From Centropus unirufus (lineage: Eukaryota > Chordata > Aves > Cuculiformes > Centropidae): 64,000 bases of DNA. The notes beneath the pieces are model-generated. The model did not search any database. It saw only the letters and a program-made list of their open reading frames with translations, and had not been told where the DNA came from. Where the stretch lies: contig VYZI01000114.1 in NCBI GenBank assembly GCA_013397695.1, forward strand, positions 1 through 64,000. The letters are read 5' to 3'. The translations under genes and the position numbers were made by a program. Each line of letters begins with the position of its first letter. The stretch's first letter is position 1. Below, in pieces: positions 11,401 to 22,875 of this stretch.

Positions 11401-13272
11401 TAAACTGACAATTTTTCAGACTAATTTTTAGAAAATTATGGCATAACAAATATGTATTAAGTTACTAAAAAAACTTCCAGCCACTGCTTTTGCATATTTA
11501 GAATACAAACCATGTAGTGAGGTTACTTGTCAGCTTTCTAGATGCATACTGTTGGTTGATATCCCTCCAGCTTGTCAAGGAGACTGTGATATTATCTTAG
11601 TATTTAAAAAATGTTGTTAATTTATCCTTGATAAAAAAAAGAGTTTTGTAAGGTAGATACTCATCAGCAAAGTCTTTGTTAAGTTAAGGACACATTTTAA
11701 ATGAGCTGATACCAAAAGGTGACCTAGACTCAGCAATAACATGGCAATAACTGCATCTACAATATCTGTAAGGTAGATTAGAGTTGACATATGCTTGGCA
11801 AGCACTCAGCCAGCTCTGAAAATCTAAATGTATGAGATAAGTGTCATGCAAACTAGAATAAGACACACTTTTCAGAATTGCTTTTTTAAAATTGAATCAG
11901 GTGAAGTGCTGAGTGATAGGGTACTGTCGTCTGATAGGGTGCTACATTTAAGTTTTCGTGTTTAGGTATGGAATTCACTTAAAGATTTAAAGAATTTGTC
12001 CATAAATGCCAAACAAAGCTTCCCATGTTTCCTAAATTTCTAGTAATGTGATTTTAAGGTTCTTAATTTTGTTTTAACTGGGTTTCTTTGTTTTTTAAAC
12101 TTAAGTGTTATAAACAAGAAAAATGGAGCTGTTGATGCATAATTAGAAAATGTAGTATCTAAGATGTGTAAAATAATGGTTGCAGCTGCCAAATTAATTC
12201 AGGGATTATTAGTAGAGATAGAAAAAGAAACTTACTGTAGTATTTTAAGTCTTATTTTCTCAGAATACTAGATAAAACATATTAAAGAAGGCAGACAAAA
12301 TTAGTACATACCGGGCCATTGGAGCACTGACTAGACCTTATGATGTGCATTCCATGTGTGGAGAGGGTGGTAAAAAGTCTATCTAAAGCTTTGCTAATAC
12401 ATTATTTTCCATCTTTATTATTCTGTGGAGGTTGAATTTAAAAGTGGGACAGCTCATTATTTCTTTGGATCCTATAAAGCTTCCAACAGAAACCCCCAGA
12501 AGTGTTCATGTTCCTTGCACATGGCTACACTGCAGACTGAACTGCTTTAAACGAATTGTTCAAAAAATGCAAAGCAAATGAGCTGTTTCATCAGAGAGTA
12601 ATTGCACCACAGCTCAGTGAAGTTTAATGCCCTCTTTTAAGAACAAGAGTGATACACAGTGTGATGGATAGTGAAACTATTAAATCTGTTTATTCCAGGT
12701 CTTCTAATGAGTTCACACCAACAAGAGTGAAGCTAGGAACTAGGGAGTCACCTTGTCTTAGGTAATACACATCAGATGAGGAATAAAATTCTGAAGAGAA
12801 AAAAAAAGTACTATATCTTCACGGTTATGCTTTGAGACACTTTTGAGCAGCAGAGTGAAGAAGCACTCAGCGACATAGAAAGGAGTTCCCATAGAAGGAC
12901 CAGAGAGTGACAGATACATTGATATAGGCCAGTTTACAACAGACTGAAAATCAAGTTCTGCAGGGATCCAGTGAGAGTTTGGAAGAGAGCTTGGAATCCA
13001 AGAAGTCAGTGGAAGGTGGTTGTTTAGGAAAAGGAACCTGGACTGAAAAGTGAGCAAAAAGTAAATTTCTACTAAAAACCTGTTACTTGAACTATGCCAT
13101 ACCAAACAGTGTGTGTTTTGTACCCACATAGCTACAGAGATCAAGTCCTTCTAATGATGTCCCCTAAAGGCCTAGAGACTGGAAAAAGTTTAAATATTTC
13201 ACTACCTTACTTTGTCAAAAAGAAAGTATAGGATATTTCTACTGCAGTATAAAATTAATTTTACCAGTTTGG
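8451..13272. other. AT-rich non-coding DNA, one doubtful CR1 scrap
   Basis: No exon or RNA gene is seen. The only repeat candidate is a short CR1-like 3' end near 11052-11108. A near-duplicate of a GATAGGGT word sits at 11914-11943. Reading frames such as 12758-13144 (minus, 128 codons) have no recognisable domain and a biased, low-complexity composition. Confidence 0.6.
11052..11108 (-). mobile_element. Possible CR1 3'-end scrap
   Basis: The order GAATCACAG, GTTGGAACAGACC, GGAGA-A, CAGTC resembles the reverse complement of the CR1 3' end (GAATCATAGAATC followed by GTTGGAA-AGACC). It is short and diverged, so it could also be chance. Confidence 0.4.
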
Positions 13273-13838
13273 TGTTCCAGCTGGACGTGTGGCTGGAATG
13301 GAGTTAACTTTCTTGATAGTAGCTCTTATATTTCTATCCTTTGTCTTTGTGCTAAAACAGAATTGACAATAGATTGATTTTTAGCTGTCATTGAACAGTG
13401 TTTGCATAGTTTCAAGGTTTTCTCAGTTTCTCATGCTGTCTGCCAGATACTAAGCTGAAGGTGAGCAAGAAGCTGCAACGGGAAGTGCCTGACCTGAACT
13501 GGATGAGGGGATATCCAATATCAAATGACATCATGCTGAGCAATAAAATCTGAGGAAAAGAAAGGAGCGCAGTCATTCCCAGTTATGGCATTTATCTTCC
13601 AGGCAACTGGATTTCACGTTGAGCTCCTGCCGTCCATCAGCCTGCTGATGGGAAATATTGAATTAATTTCTTCTTTTGCTTTGTTTGGACACACAGCTTT
13701 ATTTCATTAATTAACTATTGACCTATGAGGTTTTTCTTGGTTTTGCCCTTCAAATTATCTATCCCTCATACCACTAGGGTGAAATAACAGTGCAACTGTA
13801 TGTGACCTTATCTGTTGGCTGGGGGCCAACCCACCACA
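13273..13838 (+). mobile_element. LTR of an avian endogenous retrovirus (family A)
   Basis: The element starts TGTTCCAGCTGG at 13273 and ends CCACCACA at 13838, ~566 bp with TG...CA ends. Inside are a CRE-like TGACATCA (13526-13533) followed at once by AATAAAA (13542-13548), which may serve as a TATA-like or polyadenylation element. The last third is T-rich, as in R-U5 regions. This order is familiar from a very common bird LTR usually placed in the ERVL group. No internal retroviral sequence flanks it, so it is probably a solo LTR. The flanking 5-mers (TTTGG and GTTAA) do not match, so the target duplication has decayed or an edge is off by a few bases. A second copy of this family lies inverted at 17255-17488. 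Confidence 0.8.
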
Positions 13839-14004
13839 GTTAAAGAGACGTTTTCTCTGTTTCAGCAGTTATGATAAATCTGATCCCCAAAAGGAAATAC
13901 GTCTCCCCCATTAGGTCAGATGCTGCCACACATAAACCAAGTCCTGGAAACTACAGTTCCATGTTATAACTAGAGAACGTATTTGACACATGTTGAATAC
14001 AGTA

Positions 14005-14100
14005 TCTTCCCCTCTATTCACCACTAGCGAGGCCACATTTGGAATGCTGTGTCCGGTTCTGGGCTTCTCAGCAGAAGAGATACAAGCACAAGGTTCTGAC
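14005..14100 (+). mobile_element. CR1 fragment, displaced piece of ORF2
   Basis: Plus-strand sequence TCTTCCCCTCTATTC through GAGGCCACATTTGG and TGTCCGGTTCTGGG corresponds to the CR1 block that encodes the LYSxLVRPHLEYC-type segment. In a normal CR1 this block follows the sequence found here at 14105-14315, but in this window it precedes it. That suggests either a separate small insertion or shuffling within one element. Confidence 0.75.
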
Positions 14101-14600
14101 AAGCCCCAGTATCAGTACAGGCTGGGAGATGAAAGGATTGAGAGCAGTAATGCAGAGAAGAACTTGAGGTTACTGGTTGATGAAAAGCTGGACATGACTT
14201 GACAATGTGTGTTTGCAGCCCAGAAGGCCAATCGTATCCTGCACTACATCAAAAGAACCATGGCCAGCAGGTTGAGGGATATGACTCTGTCTCTCTACTC
14301 CTCGCTGGTTTTTAAGCCTGGAGAAGAGAAAGCTCTGGGGAGACCTTATTATGACCTTTCAATACTTAAAGAGTGCTTGTAAGAAAGATGATCACAAATT
14401 TCTTAGCAAAATCAGTTGCAATTAGATAAGGGGTAATAATTTTAAAATAAGAGCAGGTAGATTTAGAATAGCAGTAAGGAAGAGCTTTTTTAACATGACA
14501 GTAGTGAAAACTGGAACAGAACACCCAGAGAAGTGGAAGAAGCCTCACCCCATTCAAGGTCGAGCTGGATGGGGCTCTGATTAACTAGGTCTGTTCCATA
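14101..14600 (+). mobile_element. CR1 LINE copy, plus strand, 5' and 3' truncated, internally deleted
   Basis: The frame ending at 14202 reads YQYRLGDERIESSNAEKNL then LVDEKLDMT, the CR1 ORF2 stretch downstream of the RT core. Homology runs on through GCAGCCCAGAAGGCCAA and jumps at ~14312 from CTACTCCTCGCTGG straight to AAGCCTGGAGAAG. About 170-200 bases of ORF2 are missing there, including the very block found displaced at 14005-14100. It then continues through the RGDLI-type region to GATGGGGCTCTGA, stopping near 14600 without the CR1 3' tail. This is a dead copy. Confidence 0.85.
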
Positions 14601-14604
14601 TAAA

Positions 14605-14925
14605 TGTGTCCAAGTGGGTTTTGAATATCTCCGGAGAAGCAGAATTCTCCCTGGGCACCAGGGCACCAGTGCTCTCTCACCCTCACAATACAGAATTTTT
14701 TCCTCATTTTGAAGTGGAATTTCCTGTGTTCCAGTCAGTGCTCATTCCCCTTTGTCCTGTTGTTGGACACCATTAAGAAGAGTTTTGCCCCATCACCGTG
14801 TCACCTGCCGTTTTAATATTTCTAACCATTGATAAGGTCCCTTCTCAGTCTTCTCATTTCCAAATTAAAAAGACTGAGCTCACTCAGCCTCTCCCCATAA
14901 GAGAATTGTTCCAGTCCCCGGATAA
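14605..14925 (-). mobile_element. CR1 LINE copy, minus strand, 5' truncated
   Basis: The sequence is the reverse complement of the last part of CR1 ORF2: TTTGAATATCTCCGGAGAAG, CTCCCTGGGCA, TTCCTCATTTTGAAGTGGAA, GTCTTCTCATTTCC, CTCAGCCTCTCC and ATTGTTCCAGTCCCCGG occur in the expected reverse order. It meets the plus-strand copy tail to tail near 14600, and both lack their 3' UTR. Either two copies inserted into each other or an inversion inside one cluster would explain this. Confidence 0.85.
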
Positions 14926-17086
14926 TGATGACTCCATGCAGAAAGGCATTAATGAAAAGACATAGTTTTTACCATTTGCTGTTATTCGCATGAATGTAAG
15001 ACACCTATCTACTGTCTAAATTGTGAATTCTGCCTCCATTTTTTGCACAATTCCCTATGGTAAGTAACATCAAATGCTCCTATTGAGAAAACAACAGTTA
15101 CGTTAAATGAAAATAAAACTTAATAAGCATATATTTAACAAATTTAAACTATGCACACATATAATTTTCTAAAGAAAATTAAGTAGAATTCTGCTGTCAC
15201 TGATGGGAATGAAAAAAATCATACTCATTTCCTTGAGAATAGAATGTTTTTTTTTTCGCTGGATAGTCTAGCCCATCAGAGCTACTCATTGTAATTTATT
15301 AGGAATATTTTTGCTTTTTTGAAGGACAGAAGTGATAGAATAAAGTTCAGAAATAAAAGATTAAAAAGAAGATGACAGACTTTCAATTGATGAGCTGATC
15401 TGCATACCAAGGAAAAGCAGTTCATCTCCACAGAGTAAAAAAGGATCAGGGTGCATGAAGTTGAAGTTTACAAAAGCTTAACAGAAGGAATAGTTTGAAT
15501 ACTGATCCAGTTTTGGGTGGAGGGATACCACCAAAGTAATGAAATAGAAGTGTTTAGGCTAAGATAGGTATGCTGGAAAATATTTTCCTACATAAAGTTA
15601 AGAAAGGCAAGGAAATTAACATGGATAACAGAATTTTCTGCATATCACTCTTAGTTCAGATTTGCTTAATTTTGCCATGGAAGTATCTTCTAATCATTCT
15701 CAAATTAATTTATTTTTGAAGAGACATTATTAATCTGAAAGTTAATTATAAGAAAACAATTTTAATTTCTTGAATACCATAGTTTAGAGTATATTTAATT
15801 GCAAAGATTAAAAATCATTCTGAATGGAGAGGTAAAGAAACTCGTAAACTAGAAAACTAGAAAACTCTAGTAAACTAGTAAACTAGAAAAAAAATAAATA
15901 AACAGTGTGCTCAAAAAAAACCCAGTATCACTACAACTATTTCAGAATAATATATGTTTGACAATTTTCTTTTATATCCAGTTGTAAATGAAATTGCTGA
16001 AAGACATTTTTAAAAATATTTTTTCATGCTGAAATAAAAGTTGATGCTATCTGTAATGTTTTTTGACTCTTTAAAAATTTTTTTTTTATTTCACTCTACA
16101 GATGAAACCATGACATCCTGTGAGAAAGCAGGCAGTTAAATTTTATATATTTCTCTAAACTTACAGTCTGGTGCTTAAACCTTGTATAAACATATATATA
16201 TAATTACTTATCCTTTGTTTTAAATGCTAACATTTCATTTTATGAAATATAATCCAAACTAGGAAATGTTGAACAATGTGCAAGTACTTATTCTAATTTC
16301 CTTAATTGCTTAGTACATTGTTTCAGAAAAAAAAAACACTTTCTTATTCTATATAAATCCGGAATTACCATATGTCATTATTCCATAGATCATTGTGATT
16401 TATTTTCAAAAATAGATACCTTATTTAATGTGTTGAAATCTGAATTCCTAGCAAGCTGGACACCGATATATAGTATAATGTAGTAAGAATAAATTGAATC
16501 TCAACAACCATGATGGATAGGAAATTGTGTTGAAGTTAGTATTTACAGAAATTCTAAATCAGTGAAATTTTATATACCCTCTCTCATCCACCCCAACAGT
16601 AGCTTCTTTAGAAGCTGAGCCACTTAGATCTCAACTTATATTTTGGGGCAGATTCACTGAAAACTTTGTGAAGAGCTGACTTTCAGAGCACATGACTCCT
16701 GACAGGCCACATAGCCCTGATAGTGGTAAGTGATTTAAAGATTTTTAATTTTGCTTTTCAATCTGAGGTGGAAAAAAATTCACTCCAATAGTGTGCAGTA
16801 GCAAAGAATAATTGTTTCTGTTGCTATTTCCAATAAGTACAATTTCTTATAATGAAGCAAAGAACAATTAGTTCACTACAATGTAGGTAGAAATGAATAA
16901 ATAAATTGCCTGATATTTCTAAACCTGGAAATTAAGGGGAGAAAAATCCCAAATGTTTTTTATTATTGACATTAAAAAATAGACGCATATTATTTCTGTT
17001 TTCTAAAACTCCTATCTCTATGTGAGAATCTTTGAGCAATGACTCCTTTGGAAAAGATATGCCCCAAATTTATTGCCAGGCATGAT
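14926..17086. other. AT-rich non-coding DNA
   Basis: No gene or transposable element is recognised. It contains a short tandem array of AAACTAG-type units (15838-15893). Confidence 0.6.
15838..15893. repeat. Tandem repeat of AAACTAG-like units
   Basis: Six or seven imperfect units of about 8-9 bases (AAACTAGAA, AAACTAGTA and variants) follow each other and end in a short A run. Confidence 0.75.
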
Positions 17087-17227
17087 CATAAAATCATAGA
17101 ACCATAGAATGGGTTGGATTGGAAGGGACATTTAAGATCACCTAGTTCAAGCATCCCAGCCATGCTCAGGAACACCTCCCACTAGACCAGGCTGCTCAAG
17201 TTCCTATCCAATCTGGCCTTGAACATG
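17087..17227 (-). mobile_element. CR1 LINE 3' end, minus strand
   Basis: The reverse-complement CR1 3' end is plain: AATCATAGAACCATAGAATGG (octamer-like end), GGTTGGATTGGAAGGGACATT, AAGATCACCTAGTTC and ACACCTCCCACTAGACCAGG. It breaks off at GGCCTTGAACA, so only the last ~140 bases of the element remain. Its 5' edge lies within about 30 bases of the LTR fragment that follows. Confidence 0.92.
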
Positions 17228-17254
17228 ATGTCATATAGTATGGTTTATTCCTTT

Positions 17255-17488
17255 GATCAGTTCCAGCCAGTTCTCTAAATGGTGTCCCATCCCAACATTT
17301 TACCCATCATTATTCTACTTCATGGAGGAGGGTTAAAGTGAGAAACAAAAGCAGCTCTTGACATGGTGCAAGTATTGCTCTGGAATAACTAAACCACTTA
17401 TGTTATCAATGTTATTTCAGTAACAAATCTAAAGCATAGCACCCTACAGGATGCTATGAAGAAAATTCACTCCATCCAAGCCAGATCA
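17255..17488 (-). mobile_element. Fragment of LTR family A, minus strand
   Basis: Read on the minus strand from 17488, this follows the first ~230 bases of the LTR at 13273. The shared order is GGATGGAGT-AA-TTTCTTCATAG, then GAT-GCTTTGC-type words, ATTGATAACATAAGTGGTTTAGTTATT, CTTGCACCATGTCAAG and GTTTCTCACTTT. Only the 5' half of the LTR is kept. The match is diverged but collinear over the whole length, so I am fairly confident. It is in the opposite orientation to the 13273 copy, 3.4 kb away. Confidence 0.7.
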
Positions 17489-17674
17489 AGGGAAAGCAGA
17501 GTAGTAAAACAATAGTTAGTAATTATATTGATTATATGCCTCTAAGTATTTTACATACAAATAAATATTGAATTTCTGACCCAGCAATGGGGAAATTGCA
17601 GCTGTAATAGCAGTATTAGCAGAAGTATGTACATCCTGCATAATACATTTGCAGAAATATGCTGTCACTTACAA

Positions 17675-17855
17675 TTCTTAGACCTTAATAATGCTCTTCA
17701 TACATCAGTCCCAAAGCACTTTTCACGGCATGCAAACAATAAAATGGATCCTTAGCTGGTGAACAAACTGAGGCAGAGCTTTCTGAATTGTGTAGCAGTG
17801 GAAAGAGCAAAGAATTAAAACTTAAATCCTGACTAGGCACCACCTACTATGAGCA
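17675..17855 (+). mobile_element. MIR-like (CORE-SINE) relic
   Basis: The stretch reads like an old MIR-type SINE: CATACATCAGTCCCAAAGCACTTT, then after a gap GAACAAACTGAGGCAGAGC, GTGTAGCAGTGG-AAGAGC and AAATCCTGACTAGGCACC. These follow the MIR order of cccaaagcgctt, aaactgaggcacagag, and a cagtggcagagc...cctgact end. It is strongly diverged, as expected for an element that predates birds. MIR-like sequences are known in sauropsids. The call is by eye. Confidence 0.5.
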
Positions 17856-20800
17856 TATTTGAATTAAAGTTTTAGTCTAGATCAGGAGTAAGGTTTTGAA
17901 GTAGTGTTCTTATTGTTAGTCCCTACCAAAACTATTTCTTTTTATCAATGAGCACTGTCTTTGCTATGGAAATTGATATATTTCAGAGAAAACCAAAGTG
18001 GAAGATGGTTTCAAGAGTGCCATGACTGTGCTTTAGCTGCAAATGGGCTTTCTGTCCATAGGACCAAATTGAAGCTATTCTGAAATAGATCACCTAGAGA
18101 TGTGTGCCATGTGAGAATTACATCCTCTATAATATTTTTTTGCTCTACACATCAACTTATTTTTAAAATATTGGTTTCAAATGGAGCCATTGACTATGTC
18201 CCTAGTGAAAATAACACACTGCAGGTAATTTAAGCAAAATAAGTTTTATTTATACTCTTAAAATATTTTCCAAAATCTCTCTCCCTCTCTTTCCTCACTC
18301 AGACACATGCACAAAATCACATCTCCCTTTTTCTTGAACTGAGGACTGCAAAAGGCTCAAAATGCTTTCAATTCGTATAGTTAACATTTTAACAGAACAC
18401 ATAGGCTATAAAAAAGAATGAGAAAGACAGAGATAACTCTTTGATTGAAGTCATTAAATACAAAACTTTCATTATCCCACTGTGCCATTGCAATGTCTTT
18501 GAAATTTTTTTTCTTCTATTGCTTCTTCCAGTCCAACAGTTTCTGGTAGCTTGCTGGGCTGAATAAACTTCACAGAATTTGTAAGAAAGTTTCTTTTGTT
18601 ACCTCTAGGGTTTGTCTTTGGTCTGTTCTCTAATTGCAGACAGACTCCTGCTCCTTTGAGGGTCTTGAAAGCTGCATAGCAATCTCTTTCATTTTCAGTT
18701 TTCTCTCTCTGGCAATTCAGACATCTCTTCCCAAACATACGCACTCATATACACAAATCTGAAGATGGTCAGTTGTGTTTAGGAAGGAAATTTATCATTT
18801 CCTCTAGAGTTCATCACTGAGCTAGAAAAGATACGTTAGGACAAGGTGTCACAATTTTTTAGATAAAATCCCCATTTAGATAAAATTGTGATTTAACAGA
18901 GTTAGATGGTAATCACTATATTCTTTACCACATGTAGGATATATACAGAGAAAAATCAGGATGCATATCTAAAGCATTATATGTGCACACACAATCCTTT
19001 ATGTCACTTGGCTAATATTTCGAAGTTTCACCATGCTTATGTCCAATTCAATTGTCTTTCCTCTGGTTATCCAGCGTTTGTACCAAAGTTTGAACCTGAG
19101 GTTTCACAAAGCAAAGTCTCAGGAATCAAATTTAAAAAAATAAAAAACTTAACAGAAGGGTACAGCAGCATCATTAACTTGGGGGAAAGAGAGATTGACA
19201 TGAGCAAAGAAATCCCAGGGTAATTATACCTTTACAGACTACTTATCTGCCACTCATACCATGGTTTGTTCTGGTAGTATAATTTGGGGTGGGGGACTTC
19301 TTGGTCCTCATTGGATTCCTTCACTGTCTTTTAGACAGGTTGTTATCTTGTTTTAGCTTCAGCTGTTGTTGATGATATGCAGCTTTGAAAACTATATCTT
19401 CTGATTTTGTTGCCTCTGGACAACCTGTTTTGACTAAGTAAGTTGTACATGTTAGGAAAGTTTTAAGTGGAAATTCACAGCTTATGGCCTAGTGCTTCAG
19501 CAAGTCTGGTTATAACACTAAGAAAGCTAAGCAAACAGCATACTAAGTCACATAATATTGTAACTCTAAATTATTTATTCTATTTAAAATATTATTTATT
19601 TACTCTTAAAAACGAATCCATGCTAAAGATGACGGTTGCCTGAAATGGAATTCAGTTGCCACTCAGGGAGGATTCAAATGAGGCACCAGTGTTCCACCAC
19701 TCATAAAAGATCTCATTGCTTCAAGGAACACCCTTGAGAAGCTTCCCAGCACAGAGGGAGATGATTGCCATGCAACCACACTGCCTAGCAGGGAGAGCTC
19801 AAAGAACACTCACAAAGAATGCTCACGAAGAACTGCTGTCATATTTACTGGGATAAAACTGCTTGCCTGGTAATCAAATTGCATACAATAGGAAAGATAT
19901 GCAGAGGCCCCTTCTTCCCACAGCTCTTCGGTGTCCACTATGTCACTCTGCTCCTTGCAGGTTCCCTAGAGGAGTTCTCGGATCATCTATGGCCCAGGCC
20001 TTCACTTTCTTTGGAGCCAGAACCAAACTACTGCTAGTTTGGTTAAGGGGGGGTGGGACACAGAGAGTGCATCAATCACACAAGGTAAATAAAAAGTCTT
20101 TTGAATTCACAGTGTTTTGTTTAGCTATATTCAGTTAACAAAATGTAGTATTTACACTGTAGAATAGAAGCTTACAATTTCTTTCATCGTTCTTGAGAAG
20201 TTTCGAATTAAAGACACACAGGTCAAAACAGTTGACCTTAACTCAAACATATTAGAGAAAGGTGAATAGCACAAATAAAAACTTGTTAATAGAAAGAAAA
20301 ACAAGTTATCACTGTTTCTAACAAACCCAGCAGGTATTTACAGTAGATCTGAGAAAACTGTGGGAGTATTTAATTAAAATCCCTCATTATATCTTTTTAA
20401 CTCTCTCAAAAAGTAAGACTGCTTATTTTAGCTTTTAGCTATATTACAGTCAGTGGCAGTGTAATTATCATCATTAAACAACGTCTTTGTAGATCTCTAA
20501 AAATGTATGACAGTAAAAAGTCCTAAAGACGTGATGCAAAGAATTAACTATTTGGAAACCGAGCTCTTTAATGTTATGGCTAATTGATAATGAGTGCTTC
20601 AGTGGAATTCACGATGTGTGAATGGTCCCAAGTCGTGGGATTCAGACTGTTGCATGTTCAGCATTTCATGTCATTATCTCTTTCTGACTCTCTCTAGCTC
20701 GATGTGAATTTCAAAAAAGTTTCATATTTGTCAAGATTTCTACTAGTGAAGCCATTGTGCAATAAGCCTTTTGAAAGCGTCAGGACCCTGAAGACATTCA

Positions 20801-21884
20801 CGGGCCTGACTGCCCCTGACCTTCCCCCAGAACCCCTTGCTCCTCACACATGGCCCAGGACTCCATGGCAGCTCCTCGTGCCAGTCTGCCCCTCTGTGTT
20901 GTGTCAGTAAGAGGCAGTAGTGAGCAGGGATCCTCTTTGTTTCTCCAGCCTATGTGAAATTGTTCCTGTGGCAAGAATGATCACATAAGCAAGGGGTCTT
21001 CATTCCAGACAAGAAATTACTTAAGCAACTGTGTAATATGTTTTCATGAGCTCCATGGAGGACTTGGGCAGGAATGGACTGTTCACTCTCTCCTCCAGCA
21101 CGAGAAGCAAAAAGCATCAAACAGGTTAGGAGTTAGGTCCTGCAAAAACCAACTTCTTTACCTGTATTGTCTTATTTATTCTCTGAGGTCTAGTTGTCTC
21201 CATATTGTCATGCAAATATCAAATGAACATCCTTCTTTGATTGTGCTGCCTGAAGACAAGCCCAAACACCAGTTATGCCTCAGGAGTATAGTTTGGCACG
21301 TCCAAAGCAGAAGGTGGTAGTTCACAGGAGGTAGGTGTACTGCGTACAGCTGTGCTGAAAAGTATCATTAATGCTGACAGTCCACTTGGATTCAGCTCCC
21401 TGGAGTATCTGAAAATGGCTGAAGGCAGAAAGGATATTAGCAGATGTATTTTGTGCAATTGCTTTTGACACTGTTTTCCACCCAGTAGTATACATCTACA
21501 CTTGCAAACAAGGGGTAAGTTTTTCTTGTTTCCTGAATAAAAAAGGTCAAGATAAACAACCTATAGAATATATGTCCCTTTTGTGGAACAGTGCTATGCG
21601 CAAAATTAGCTATGACCTGAAGACACTCTACAGCCAGAAAAGAGGATAGATACATCAAAGCAGTGCAGATCAGTTTTGGGGGGAGTAGCACATCATAAGC
21701 CAGTTTCTAGGACCTGAGCTAGTATTGTTGCTTTATTTAACACAGCTCTATCTTGTTTGGTGTTAGTCCAAACACACAATTTTATTAAAAGCTGTAAATA
21801 AATGTCTAAAGTCTTTCCACTGTCATAAATTACATTCTAAATAGATCTCTAAAATAAGTTAAAAACAATGAAAGCATACGTATT
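17856..21884. other. Non-coding DNA with two GC-richer patches
   Basis: No exon can be supported. 19670-20060 and 20785-20960 are richer in GC than their surroundings and complex. The first holds CATAAAAG and a GGGGGGGTGGG run, the second a C-rich stretch. Neither is recognised, and both could be eroded transposon or LTR pieces. 20530-20660 reads like unique, possibly conserved sequence. The minus frame at 18472-18744 (90 codons, Lys/Glu/Asn-rich, no known domain) is not accepted as a gene. Confidence 0.5.
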
Positions 21885-22875
21885 GCAGTATGCTAAATAT
21901 GCCATGGACCTGGAAAGGTATACGCCCTCCTGGGTGGAAAACTGTCTGGATGGTCAGGCCCAAACAGTTGTGGTAAATCGAGATAAATGCAGCTGGAGGA
22001 CAGTGACAAGTGGTGTTCCCCAGAGTTCAGTGCTGGGTCCAGGCCTGTTTATCAATGACCTGGATGAAAGGATTGAATGGACCCTTGGCAAGTTTGCAGA
22101 CAACACCAAGCTGGGAGGAACTGTTAATCTGCTTGAGGGCAGGGAGGCTCTTCAAAGGGAAGTAAACAGGCTGGGCTGATAGGCTGACACCAATGGTATG
22201 AGGTTGAGCAAAGCCAAGTGTTGGGTCCTCAACTTGGGACACAGCAATACAGGCGATACAGGACTGGGGAAGATTGGTTGGAAAGCTGTCTAGAAGAGAA
22301 AAACCTGGAGGTGTTGGGTGACAGTCGACTGAACATGAGCCAGCAGTGTGCCCAGGTGGGCCAGAAGCCCAGTGGTATCTTGGCCTGTATCAGAAACAGT
22401 GCGGCCAGCAGTTCCAGGGAGGTGATTCTGCCCCTGTACACTGATGAGGCTGCACCTTAAACACTCTGGGCTCAGTTCTGGGCCACCCACTACAAGAAGT
22501 ACGTTGAGGTTCTGGAGTGTGTTCAGAGAAGGGCAATGAAGATGTTGATAGCGCTGGGGAAGAAGTTTTATGTGAAGTGGTTGAGGCAACTGGGGTTATT
22601 TAGCTTGGAGAAAAGGAGGCTGAGGGGAGACCTCATCACTGCTTGCATCTACCTGGAAGGGGGTTGTAGAGAGGTGGGTACTGGTGTCTTCTCACAAGTG
22701 ACAGGTGAAAGGACAAGGGAGAATGGCCTCAAGCTGTGCTGGGGAAGGATTAGGTTGAACAATAGGAAAATATTTTTCACTGAATGGGTCATCGGGTGCT
22801 GGAACAGGCTGCCCAGGAAGGGGGTGGAATCCCCTCCCCTGGATGTATTTAAAAGATGGGTAGATCAGGTTGTTC
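21885..22875 (+). mobile_element. CR1 LINE copy, plus strand, ~1 kb of ORF2 3' half
   Basis: This is the longest CR1 copy in the window. The frame at 21868-22179 reads WVENCLDGQAQTVVVN, then RTVTSGVPQSSVLGPGLF, INDLDERIEWTLGKFADN and TKLGGTVNLLEGREALQ. This is the CR1 reverse transcriptase from the VPQGSVLGP motif (S replaces G here) to the FADD box, where the second Asp is Asn. A frame change leads to 22218-22460 (LEVLGDSRLNMSQQCAQ, SSSREVILPLY) and another to 22536-22880 (LGLFSLEKRRLRGDLI, FFTEWVIGCWNRLPRK). The copy stops at GATGTATTTAAAAGATGGG with no 3' UTR octamers. It is a 5'-truncated, frameshifted, inactive copy, and its 3' end is of the same type as that of the copy at 7945-8190. 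Confidence 0.93.

Noticed and set aside
12758..13144. 128-codon minus frame
   Set aside because: No domain, ordinary AT-rich composition, no sign of splice sites or conservation that can be judged here.
18472..18744. 90-codon minus frame with a Cys-x-x-Cys start
   Set aside because: No second metal-binding pair, no recognisable family, no promoter or splice context; most likely a chance frame.
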